From positions 1-37,232 of the forward strand of contig JBFFXF010000032.1 in the NCBI GenBank assembly GCA_041569895.1: DNA of 37,232 bases. Reading direction: 5' to 3'. The notes below the pieces were generated by a model that was not told where the DNA came from, did no database searches, and saw nothing but the letters and a program-made list of their open reading frames with translations. Origin of the DNA: JBFFXF01 sp041569895. Lineage in GTDB: Bacteria; Planctomycetota; UBA8108; JACQVS01. The stretch's first letter is position 1, and the number at the start of each line of letters is the position of its first letter. Shown here in pieces: positions 17,201 to 23,993 of the stretch. Position numbers and translations under genes: made by a program.

Positions 17201-18611
17201 CAACCGCTTCAAGAGCCTCGCGCTGCCCCTGGCGCTTCCCGCGGGATTCACCGGCAGCGTCGTCGCCGAGGGCTTCTCGATGGATGAGCGCATCAGCATC
17301 GGCGGCAACTTCCCGACCAACCCCGGACCGTGCGCCATCGAGTTCATCAACTCGCGCAGCGGACCGGCGGGCGAGTTCCCGCCGGATCCGGGCGCCGCCG
17401 TCAGCATTCACGGACCGGCGGCCGGCAGCTTCGAGTTCGAGGCGCTCGACGTCGAGGTGCCGACCGGCGGCGGCGTCGCGTACGTCATCCCGGAGGGCAC
17501 CATCGGCAATCAGGCGTTCGGCGGCGCGCTCGGAATGGACTTCGACGTCCAGGGCGCCATCGTCGTCACGCGCCTCGGGGTCTTCGACGACGGCTCCGAC
17601 GGGCTCAACCTGCCGATCAGCGCGCGCCTCTATGATCGCGACAGCCGCGAGGTCATCGTCGCGCTCGAATTCACGCCCGAGGACGGCGGCGAGCTCGTCG
17701 GCGGCAGCCGCTTCAAGTCGCTCGACGCCCCGCTCGAGCTGCAGCCGGGCTTCCGCGGCAGCATCGTCGCCTCCGGCTACGGCGCGCAGGAGCAGAACGG
17801 CAACCAGGGTGGCGTCGACCTCGGTCTCGGGCTCGAGGACGGCGGGTGTCTCATCTCGTTCGTCAACGGCGGGCGCTTCGGACAGCCGGGCGACCCGGCG
17901 GGTTTCCCGGGCGTCGCCGACGGCGGTCCGGCGAATCGATACGCCGCCGGCACGTTCGAGTTTCGACCGCCGGTGCCGCCGTGTCCCGCCGAGGGGGACA
18001 CGCACTGCATCGAGCTGGCCATCAGCGGGCCAGAGGGCAACGTCGCGGGCGTCTTCATCGCCACGGCCGTGTCGGCGAGCGACGACTCCGGCGACCCGAT
18101 TCTCTACACCTTCACCTTTGCGCGGGGATTCGATCCCGACGACGAGAAGATCATCGTCGGCCCGCAGCTCGAGAACGTCGCCGAGCTCGAGCTCGAGCCG
18201 GGGCTCTGGTCGGTGAGCGTGACCGTCGACGACGACCTCGAATGCGACGACGTCGCCGACGACGCGACGTGCGGTCCGATCGAGATCAACGTCGGCGTGC
18301 CGGCGCTCCAGGTGCCCGGTGACTGCAACCAGGACGGCCGGCTCGACATCTCCGACGCCTCGTGCGTCTTCGGTGTCCTCTTCCTCGGCACGCCGGAGGC
18401 GTTCCCGTGCGGCGACGGATTGCCGGGCGACGCCGGCAACCTGGGGCTTCTCGACTGGCAGCCCGACGGCAACGTCGACCTCTCCGACGGCGTCGCCATC
18501 CTGAATTTCCTCTTCTCGGGAGGGCCGCCGCACACGCGTGCGGTGGGGGGAAACGAGATCACCGGCTGCATCATCGTCCCGGGCTGTCCCGACAGCCCGA
18601 GCTGTGAGTGA
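14220..18611 (+). CDS. Giant exported six-module protein 1 with Fn3 domains and dockerin-like C-terminus (1463 aa)
   Basis: A signal peptide (MPNKSARRLALALLLCFSS) is followed by six copies of a module of about 164 residues (about 14298-14789, 14815-15300, 15609-16130, 16161-16650, 16960-17445 and 17470-17975). Fibronectin type III-like domains lie after modules 2 and 4 (15310-15602, containing SWSPPAGGPAIAGYNVYR; 16660-16950, containing YRVLRSVDGG). After module 6 comes a beta-rich PKD-like segment (17985-18310), then a degenerate dockerin-like pair (GDCNQDGRLDISDA; PDGNVDLSDG with NFLFSGG) and a tail with two cysteines. I do not recognise the module; its spacing and strand pattern suggest a beta-sandwich, and most copies have one cysteine (GGC motif). 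The next gene downstream is a paralogue with the same architecture, 51 nt away, probably co-transcribed. A structural or adhesive surface role is inferred, not shown. Confidence 0.9.
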   Translation: MPNKSARRLALALLLCFSSATLDADTFVAYEVPEGTAGTQAFGGALGMDFDVQRALTVTRLGVFDDASDGLNRTITARLWDRASETELASMEFSPEDPGELVGGSRFKALDPPLVLAQGFQGVIVAEGYGDGERLANSGGVPPIPWTTNDGGICALEFVGTSRFGVTPGEFPGSPDGGPANRYAAGTFEYDVDPPPEEPIAYALDAGTVGNQAFGGSLGHDFDVVDPIDITALGVFDDGSDGLNLTITARLYDRAAQSELASLVFSPDEPGELIGGSRFKALAEPVTLSAGFQGSIVAEGYGEGEQDLNAGAPDFITTDDGGCLIDFVGSGRWGNAGEFPGNPDVGPPDRFGGPTFRFRRATAVAPPPPGELIATDGEDGRVPLSWSPPAGGPAIAGYNVYRTRPAPRTKLNAELIADTQLVVDGLINGVEHCFVVRAVSDVALEGADSSEACARPATAAAPAMLVVSHQVPEGTEGNQAFGGSLGMDFEVNTAIVITRLGVFDDASDGLNRVITARLWSMDDGAELASIEFTPEDPGELAGGSRFKSLEHAIELPAGFRATIVAEGYGDDDPATEDVDERERNGNRNIGPLDLATDSADCSISFTGSRFGDAGAFPAAFNAAAVTNAFAAGTFEYGPVGAPPGPAGGIAYVVPEGTAGNQAFGGSLGMDFNVLADIRVTRLGVFDDGSNGLVLPLTARVFNRDSLLELATVAFTPEEPGELIGGSRFKDLAEPLCLPEGFRGVIEADGYGDGELLANGGAIPITWSVDDGGCLVEFVGSGRFGDPGAFPGTADGGPQNRYAAGTFVFEPSDEPCILPPEPPLGISIAAGDGEVTLTWQAVEGTTPAATYRVLRSVDGGPFDVVAEVDVTEFNDTGLENGVDVCYRVRSVSADGRESDDDSRTICATPGARVPGRIVAYEVPGGVVGNQDGLDTAFGLDFDTVSRIRIHRLGVFDDGTDGLGTTLRVSLHNRQNGVELAAIEFTPEDPGVLIGGNRFKSLALPLALPAGFTGSVVAEGFSMDERISIGGNFPTNPGPCAIEFINSRSGPAGEFPPDPGAAVSIHGPAAGSFEFEALDVEVPTGGGVAYVIPEGTIGNQAFGGALGMDFDVQGAIVVTRLGVFDDGSDGLNLPISARLYDRDSREVIVALEFTPEDGGELVGGSRFKSLDAPLELQPGFRGSIVASGYGAQEQNGNQGGVDLGLGLEDGGCLISFVNGGRFGQPGDPAGFPGVADGGPANRYAAGTFEFRPPVPPCPAEGDTHCIELAISGPEGNVAGVFIATAVSASDDSGDPILYTFTFARGFDPDDEKIIVGPQLENVAELELEPGLWSVSVTVDDDLECDDVADDATCGPIEINVGVPALQVPGDCNQDGRLDISDASCVFGVLFLGTPEAFPCGDGLPGDAGNLGLLDWQPDGNVDLSDGVAILNFLFSGGPPHTRAVGGNEITGCIIVPGCPDSPSCE
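14298..17975 (+). repeat. Six-copy ~164-residue module array in protein 1
   Basis: Each copy follows the order: aromatic Y-V-x-P-x-G, GNQ-F-GG-LGMDFDV, a VTRLGVFDDGSDGLN strand-turn, ARLYDR, FTPEDPGEL-GGSRFK, LPAGF-G-IVAEGYG, NGNQ, a DGGC-ISFVG strand, RFG, and DGGP-NRYAAGTF-F. Module 5 is divergent: it has FGLDFD, a PGPCAIEF strand and no NGNQ or RYAAGTF element. Confidence 0.85.
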
Positions 18612-18649
18612 GCGGTTCGGCGGCCGGTCAGCGACTGCCGCATCAACGC

Positions 18650-18656
18650 AAGGGAG
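18650..18656 (+). promoter_or_regulatory. Ribosome-binding site of the second module protein
   Basis: AAGGGAG lies 6 nt before the ATG at 18663, fixing that start just ahead of the signal peptide. Confidence 0.75.
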
Positions 18657-18662
18657 TGAGTC

Positions 18663-21600
18663 ATGCGCGTTCGCACTGTGATCTGCTTGCTCGTCGGTGT
18701 TCTCCCGGTGACTGCCTCGCGCGCCCAGGAGCCCGTGACCGCCTACGTCATCCCGGCGGGCACCGCCGGCAACCAGGACTTCGGCGGCTCACTCGGCATG
18801 GACTTCGATGTCGTCTTCGACATCCTGGTGACGCGCCTCGGCGTCTTCGACGACAACTCCGACGGGCTCAACCTGCCGATCACCGCGCGTCTCTACGACC
18901 GCTTTGCCCTCGAGGAGCTCGCCAGCATCGAGTTCACGGCGGATGACCCCGGCGAGCTCATCGGCGGCAGCCGTTTCAAGGACCTCGATGAGCCGATCGA
19001 TCTCCCCGCCGGCTTCGAGGGGACGATCGTCGCGGAGGGCTACGGCGCGGCCGAGCGCAACGGCAACCAGGGCGGCGTCGACCTCGGCCTCACCACCGAC
19101 AGCGGGGGCTGCATGGTGTCGTTCGTCGGCAACGGGCGCTTCGGCGCCACCGCCGGACTCTTCCCGGACACCGTCGACGGCGGTCCGGTGAATCGCTACG
19201 CGGCCGGCACCTTCGTGTTCGAGCCGCTGGAGGATCCGCCGCCGCCCGTCGCCGGCACCGCGTACATCGTTCCCGATCTCGCCATCGGCAACGATGCCTT
19301 CGGCGGACCGCTCGGCATGGACTTCGACGTCAACGTCGATCTCCTGGTGACGAGCCTCGGCGTCTTCGACAGCGGCTCGGACGGACTCGCCACGACGATC
19401 ACGGCGCGGCTCTGGGATCGCGACTCGCGGATCGAGCTCGCCAGCCTCGAGTTCACGCCCGATGAGCCGGGCGAGCTCGTCGGCGGCAGCCGCTTCAAGG
19501 AGCTGCCGGAGAGCCTCGGCCTGCCGGCGGGCACGCGCTGCACCATCGTCGCGGAGGGCTACGACGACAACGAGATGAACGGCAACCAGACGATCTTCCC
19601 GATCGACGGGCTCGAGACCGATACCGGCGGCTGCGCCATCGAGTTCGTCGGCCGCGGACGCACCGGCGTCGTTCCGGGCGAGTATCCGGCCACGGTCCTC
19701 ATCGCCGCGCCGAACTCGCCCAATCCGTTCGCCGCCGGGACCTTCGAGTTCGAGCCGAGCGACATGCCCTTCGAACGACCGGGCGTGCCGGGGGATCTGC
19801 AGGCGGTCGCCGAGGAGGGGCGGGTGCGGCTGTCGTGGACGCCCCCCGCCGGCGGCCCCGCGGTGGCCGGGTACAACGTCTACCAGACGCGTCCCGGCGC
19901 GCTGGCGCGAGTCAACCCCGTGCTGGTGACGGCGACGTCGTTCACCGTCGCCGGGCTCCTCGGCGGCGTCGAGCACTGCTTCGTCGTCCGCGCCGCGCTC
20001 GCCTCGGGGATCGAGGGCGCCAGCTCCGGAGAGGCGTGCGCGACGCCTCCCCCGGTGGGAGGCCTCCCGGAGGAGACCACCGTCGCCTACATCGTCCCGG
20101 AGGGAACCATCGGCAACCAGTCATTCGGCGGCTCGCTCGGCCTCGACTTCGACGTCAACTTCCCGATCACCGTCACACGGCTCGGCGTCTTCGACAGCGG
20201 CTCGGACGGGCTCGCGCTGCCGATCACCGCGCGACTCTACGATCGCGACCTGCAGACGGAGCTCGTCTCGATCGCGTTCACGCCCGAGGAGCCCGGTGAG
20301 CTGATCGACGGCAGCCGCTTCAGCGACCTCGAGGTGCCGATCGGGCTGCCGACGGGATTCCGCGGCTCCATCGTCGGCGAGGGCTACGGCGTCGAGGAGA
20401 TGAACGGCAACGCGACGGTGGGACCGCTCGGCGGACTGTCGACCGACAATCTCGGCTGCGCGATCTCCTTCGTCGGATCGCGCTTCGGCGGCGCCGGGAC
20501 GTTCCCGCTGACGTTCCAGAACGCGCCGGTGATCAATCCGTTCGCGGCGGGCACGTTCGTCTACGGTCTCACCGGCGAGGCGCCTCCCGAGGAGCCTCCG
20601 GGCGGCACCGCCTACGTCATCGCCGAGGGCGTGGTCGGCAATCAGGCGTTCGGCGGCGCGCTCGGCATGGACTTCAATGTCGAGGGCGACCTCCTGGTGA
20701 CGAGCCTCGGCGTCTTCGACGACGGATCCGACGGGCTCAACCTGCCGATCAACGCCCGTCTCTACGATCGCGACAACCAGTCCGTCCTCGCCAGCCTCGA
20801 CTTCACCCCGGAGGATCCCGGCGAGCTCGTCGGCGGCAGTCGCTTCAAGGAGCTCGACGAGCCGGTGGGGCTGCCGGCGGGATTCCGCGGCACGATGACG
20901 GCGTCCGGATACGGCGGCGGCGAGCTCAACGGCAACCAGGGCGGCGGCCTGATTCCGGGGATGAGCACCGACGACGGCGGCTGCCTGGTCACCTTCGTCG
21001 GCGGCGGTCGCTTCGGCGATGCGGGAACTCCGGGGATCTTCCCGAACGTCGTCGACGGCGGCCCGGTGAACCGGTATGCGGCGGGCACGTTCACCTTCGA
21101 GCCCTCCGATGAGCCGATCGTGCTCCCGCCGGGCCCGCCGCAGGCGGTGCAGATCATCGCCCGCGACGGCGAGATCCTGCTGACGTGGGTCGCGCCCGCC
21201 GGGGCGACACCCGCTGTGCGCTATCGCGTCTTCCGCGCAGCGCCCGGCGATGCGTTCGCCGAGGTCGCGGACGTCGAGCAGACCGAGTATCGCGACACCG
21301 ACGTCGTCAACGGCGAGGAGCTCTGCTACCGCGTGCGCTCGGTCGCCGAGGACGGGCAGGAGAGCACCGACTCGCCGGCGAGCTGCGCCACGCCGGGCGC
21401 GCTCGTCGAGGGACGGTTCATCGCGTATCAGGTGCCCGGCGCGACTCCCGGCACGGGGCCCTCCGCCGATGCGTTCGGGCTCGATTTCGACGTCAACCTC
21501 GACATCCGCGTCACCCGTTTCGGCGTCTTCGACGCGGGCAGCGACGGTCTCTCCGACGACCTCGTCGTGCGGCTCTACGACCGCGAGACGCAGGAGGAGA

Positions 21601-22709
21601 TCGCCATCGTCGAGTTCTCCGGCGCCGATCCCGGCGTGCTCATCGGCGGCAGCCGGTTCAAGGACGTCGACGGCGGCCTCGAGCTCCCGGCCGGTTTCCT
21701 CGGGAGCATCGTCGCGGAGGGTTTCACCGACGCCGATCCGGTGCGCATCGGCGCCAACTTCCCGACCGACCCCGGCCCCTGCTCGCTGACTTTCGTCGGC
21801 TCGCGGCGAGACCTCGCCGGCTTCTTCCCGCTCGTCGCCGCTCCCGCCGTCTACCCATTCGCGTGCGCGACGTTCGAGTTCGAGCCGCTCGAGCAGCTCG
21901 AGCCGGGCGATGGCGGCATCGCGTACATCAATCCGGAGGGCACCTTCGGGAACCAGGATTTCCCCGGCGCCCTCGGCATGGACTTCAACGTGCAGGCGGC
22001 CATCCGGGTGACGCGCCTCGGCGTCTTCGACGACGGCTCCGACGGCCTCTTCCTGCCGCTCAACGCGCGCCTCTACGATCGCGACACGCGCGAGGTCCTG
22101 GCGCGGCTCGACTTCACTCCCGAGGATCCCGGCGACCTCGTCGACGGCAGCCGGTTCAAGGATCTCGATGCGCCGATCTCGCTGCCGCCCGGCTTCCACG
22201 GGACCATCGTCGGCCAGGGCTACGGCGCGACCGAGCGCAACGGCAATCAGGGCGCCTTCGACCTCGGGCTGGTGACCGACGACTCGGGCTGTCTGATCAC
22301 CTTCGTCGGCGGCGGGCGCTTCGGAGCCCCCGGGGGCGGTGACATCTTCCCGGACACGCCGGACGGCGGGCCGGTGAACCGCTACGCGGCCGGGACCTTC
22401 GTGTACGAGCGCACGACGATCGAGGAGGGGATCCTGTTGCTGCGCGGCGACGCGAACAACGACACCCTGGTGAACATCTCCGATCCGTCCTACACGCTCA
22501 ACAACCTCTTCGTCGGCGGCCCGGACCACGATTGCCAGGCGCAGGCGGACTCGAACGGCGACGGACGGGTGAACATCTCGGATCCCTCGTGGACGCTGAA
22601 CTTCCTCTTCCTCGGCGGCCCGTCGCCCCCGGAGCCGTTCCCGGCGTGCGGCCGCAGCCAGGATCCGCGTGATCTCACGCTCGGGTGTGGAGAGACCATG
22701 TGCCAGTGA
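18663..22709 (+). CDS. Giant exported six-module protein 2, paralogue of protein 1, with dockerin-like C-terminus (1348 aa)
   Basis: The signal peptide is MRVRTVICLLVGVLPVTASRA. Six modules lie at about 18734-19224, 19255-19755, 20080-20570, 20605-21105, 21415-21885 and 21915-22410. Fn3-like domains lie after modules 2 and 4 (19780-20050, SWTPPAGGPAVAGYNVYQ; 21125-21405, YRVFRAAPGD). The C-terminus goes straight from module 6 to two well-formed dockerin-like repeats (GDANNDTLVNISDP with NNLFVGG; SNGDGRVNISDP with NFLFLGG) and a Cys-containing tail. The order of domains equals that of protein 1, including a divergent fifth module, so the pair arose by duplication of an already six-module gene. 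It lacks the PKD-like segment of protein 1. It ends 21 nt before the convergent TPR gene. Confidence 0.9.
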   Translation: MRVRTVICLLVGVLPVTASRAQEPVTAYVIPAGTAGNQDFGGSLGMDFDVVFDILVTRLGVFDDNSDGLNLPITARLYDRFALEELASIEFTADDPGELIGGSRFKDLDEPIDLPAGFEGTIVAEGYGAAERNGNQGGVDLGLTTDSGGCMVSFVGNGRFGATAGLFPDTVDGGPVNRYAAGTFVFEPLEDPPPPVAGTAYIVPDLAIGNDAFGGPLGMDFDVNVDLLVTSLGVFDSGSDGLATTITARLWDRDSRIELASLEFTPDEPGELVGGSRFKELPESLGLPAGTRCTIVAEGYDDNEMNGNQTIFPIDGLETDTGGCAIEFVGRGRTGVVPGEYPATVLIAAPNSPNPFAAGTFEFEPSDMPFERPGVPGDLQAVAEEGRVRLSWTPPAGGPAVAGYNVYQTRPGALARVNPVLVTATSFTVAGLLGGVEHCFVVRAALASGIEGASSGEACATPPPVGGLPEETTVAYIVPEGTIGNQSFGGSLGLDFDVNFPITVTRLGVFDSGSDGLALPITARLYDRDLQTELVSIAFTPEEPGELIDGSRFSDLEVPIGLPTGFRGSIVGEGYGVEEMNGNATVGPLGGLSTDNLGCAISFVGSRFGGAGTFPLTFQNAPVINPFAAGTFVYGLTGEAPPEEPPGGTAYVIAEGVVGNQAFGGALGMDFNVEGDLLVTSLGVFDDGSDGLNLPINARLYDRDNQSVLASLDFTPEDPGELVGGSRFKELDEPVGLPAGFRGTMTASGYGGGELNGNQGGGLIPGMSTDDGGCLVTFVGGGRFGDAGTPGIFPNVVDGGPVNRYAAGTFTFEPSDEPIVLPPGPPQAVQIIARDGEILLTWVAPAGATPAVRYRVFRAAPGDAFAEVADVEQTEYRDTDVVNGEELCYRVRSVAEDGQESTDSPASCATPGALVEGRFIAYQVPGATPGTGPSADAFGLDFDVNLDIRVTRFGVFDAGSDGLSDDLVVRLYDRETQEEIAIVEFSGADPGVLIGGSRFKDVDGGLELPAGFLGSIVAEGFTDADPVRIGANFPTDPGPCSLTFVGSRRDLAGFFPLVAAPAVYPFACATFEFEPLEQLEPGDGGIAYINPEGTFGNQDFPGALGMDFNVQAAIRVTRLGVFDDGSDGLFLPLNARLYDRDTREVLARLDFTPEDPGDLVDGSRFKDLDAPISLPPGFHGTIVGQGYGATERNGNQGAFDLGLVTDDSGCLITFVGGGRFGAPGGGDIFPDTPDGGPVNRYAAGTFVYERTTIEEGILLLRGDANNDTLVNISDPSYTLNNLFVGGPDHDCQAQADSNGDGRVNISDPSWTLNFLFLGGPSPPEPFPACGRSQDPRDLTLGCGETMCQ
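18734..22410 (+). repeat. Six-copy ~164-residue module array in protein 2
   Basis: The copies carry the same landmarks as in protein 1 (GNQ-F-G-LGMDF, LGVFD-GSDGL, ARLYDR, PGEL-GGSRFK, GYG-NGNQ, C-ISFVG, RYAAGTF). Modules 2 and 3 have a PFAAGTF variant at the end. Module 5 is the divergent type (AFGLDFDV, GPCSLTFVG) and lacks NGNQ. Confidence 0.85.
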
Positions 22710-22730
22710 GGGGACGCCGGCCGCGTCGAT

Positions 22731-23993
22731 TCACCTGGCGAGCAACTGCCGCGCGCGCTCGAGGTGGATCTCGCCCTCGTCCCGCTCGCCGAGCTGGATG
22801 AGAAGCCGGCCAAGGTCCCGGTACCCCGCGGCGTAGTCCGGGCGGTACCGCACCGCGTCGCGCAGGGCGCGCAGCGCGCCCGCCGTGTCGCCGCGGCGGG
22901 CGAGGCACAGACCGAGACGGTGGTGCGCCGGGGCGTAGTCGGTCCTCAGGTCGATGGTCCGTCGAAACGCCTCCTCCGCGTCCGCGTCCTTTCGGCCGCG
23001 CTCGAGGACGCGCCCGAGCTCGAACCACGCCTCGAACGCCGCCGGCGCGGCGCTCACGGCCTCGCGAAGGGTCGACTCCGCCTCGTCGAGGTTCCCGGAC
23101 TGCAAGAGCAGCCGTCCGAGGAGCAGGCGCGCGAGAAGCGCGTCGGGGCTGCGCGCCAGGGTTCGACGGAGGAGCGCGAACGCGTCGTCGCGCCGGCCGG
23201 TGTGGAAGAGGTGATTGGCGCGCTCGATGTCGGCGAGCGCGCCGACACGGCGGTCGAGGACCTGCTGGAAGAAGGGGTCGGGCCACGCCGGGCTCTCCGG
23301 GAGCCGCGACGCCAGATCGCGCTCGCGCGCCGCGCCGTCCGCGTCACCGAGGCGGAAGAGCACCTCGGCGAGGAGGGCGTGCGTCCCGCGGACGCGCGGC
23401 GCGCCGGAGGCCGAGGCCTCGAGACGCACGCGGGCCTCCTCGAGGTCTCCCAGCGAGTGCGCCACGCGGCCGAGACCGAGGAGCGCGCGCGGGTTCTGCG
23501 GCTCGCGCTCGAGGACGGCGCGGAACTCGCGCGCCGCGTCGCCGAGACGTCCCTGCTCGAAGAGCGTCTCCGCCAGGAGCACCCGCGGCGAGGTCTCCGC
23601 GCCGGCGAGCCGCGTGGCGCGCTCGAGGCCCTCGAGCGCGGCGGTGGCGTCCGGCTCGCCCTCGAGAAGCGCGCGCCCATCGAGGTACGGCCATCGCGGG
23701 TCGTCGGGCGCGAGCCGGGAGGCCTGGCGCAAGCACGTCGACGCGGCGGCGAACTGCTCGTGCGCCAGGAGCAGCATGCCGAGCTCGCCCCACGCGGAAG
23801 CCGAGTCCGGATTCGCGAGCACGCGCTCGCGCGATGCATCGACGACGCCCCGCACCGCCGGGTCGGCCCCGCTCAGATCGACACGCGGCGGCTCCGTGAC
23901 CCGCGTGCGCAGACCCCACCACCACACCGCCCCCGCGCACGCCGTCAGGGCGACGACCAGCAGCGCCGCTCGACGCTTCGATCGAGCGCTCAT
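22731..23993 (-). CDS. Membrane-anchored TPR-repeat protein
   Basis: The 420-residue protein has an N-terminal membrane segment or uncleaved signal (about 8-27, AALLVVALTACAGAVWWWGL). Helical tetratricopeptide-type repeats then run from about 55 to the C-terminus. Recurrent W/Y/G/A spacing is visible, for example AWGELGMLLLAHEQFAAAS, ALLGLGRVAHSLGDLEEA and AHHRLGLCLARRGDTAGAL. TPR arrays mediate protein-protein contacts; no enzymatic motif is present. The start ATG overlaps the stop of the upstream CRTAC1 gene (ATGA), with a GGGGGGAG ribosome-binding site inside that gene, so the two are translationally coupled. CRTAC1/TPR pairs are a familiar arrangement in planctomycete and acidobacterial genomes, and a shared extracytoplasmic complex is a reasonable inference. 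Confidence 0.9.
   Translation of the reverse strand: MSARSKRRAALLVVALTACAGAVWWWGLRTRVTEPPRVDLSGADPAVRGVVDASRERVLANPDSASAWGELGMLLLAHEQFAAASTCLRQASRLAPDDPRWPYLDGRALLEGEPDATAALEGLERATRLAGAETSPRVLLAETLFEQGRLGDAAREFRAVLEREPQNPRALLGLGRVAHSLGDLEEARVRLEASASGAPRVRGTHALLAEVLFRLGDADGAARERDLASRLPESPAWPDPFFQQVLDRRVGALADIERANHLFHTGRRDDAFALLRRTLARSPDALLARLLLGRLLLQSGNLDEAESTLREAVSAAPAAFEAWFELGRVLERGRKDADAEEAFRRTIDLRTDYAPAHHRLGLCLARRGDTAGALRALRDAVRYRPDYAAGYRDLGRLLIQLGERDEGEIHLERARQLLAR

Noticed and set aside
14214..18533. A 1439-codon minus-strand open frame antisense to module protein 1
   Set aside because: It is the shadow of repeated GC-rich codons; its apparent repeats only mirror the modules on the sense strand.
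8163..22709. A cellulosome-type cohesin/dockerin system
   Set aside because: Dockerin-like ends are present, but no cohesin, scaffoldin or glycoside hydrolase was recognised in the window.
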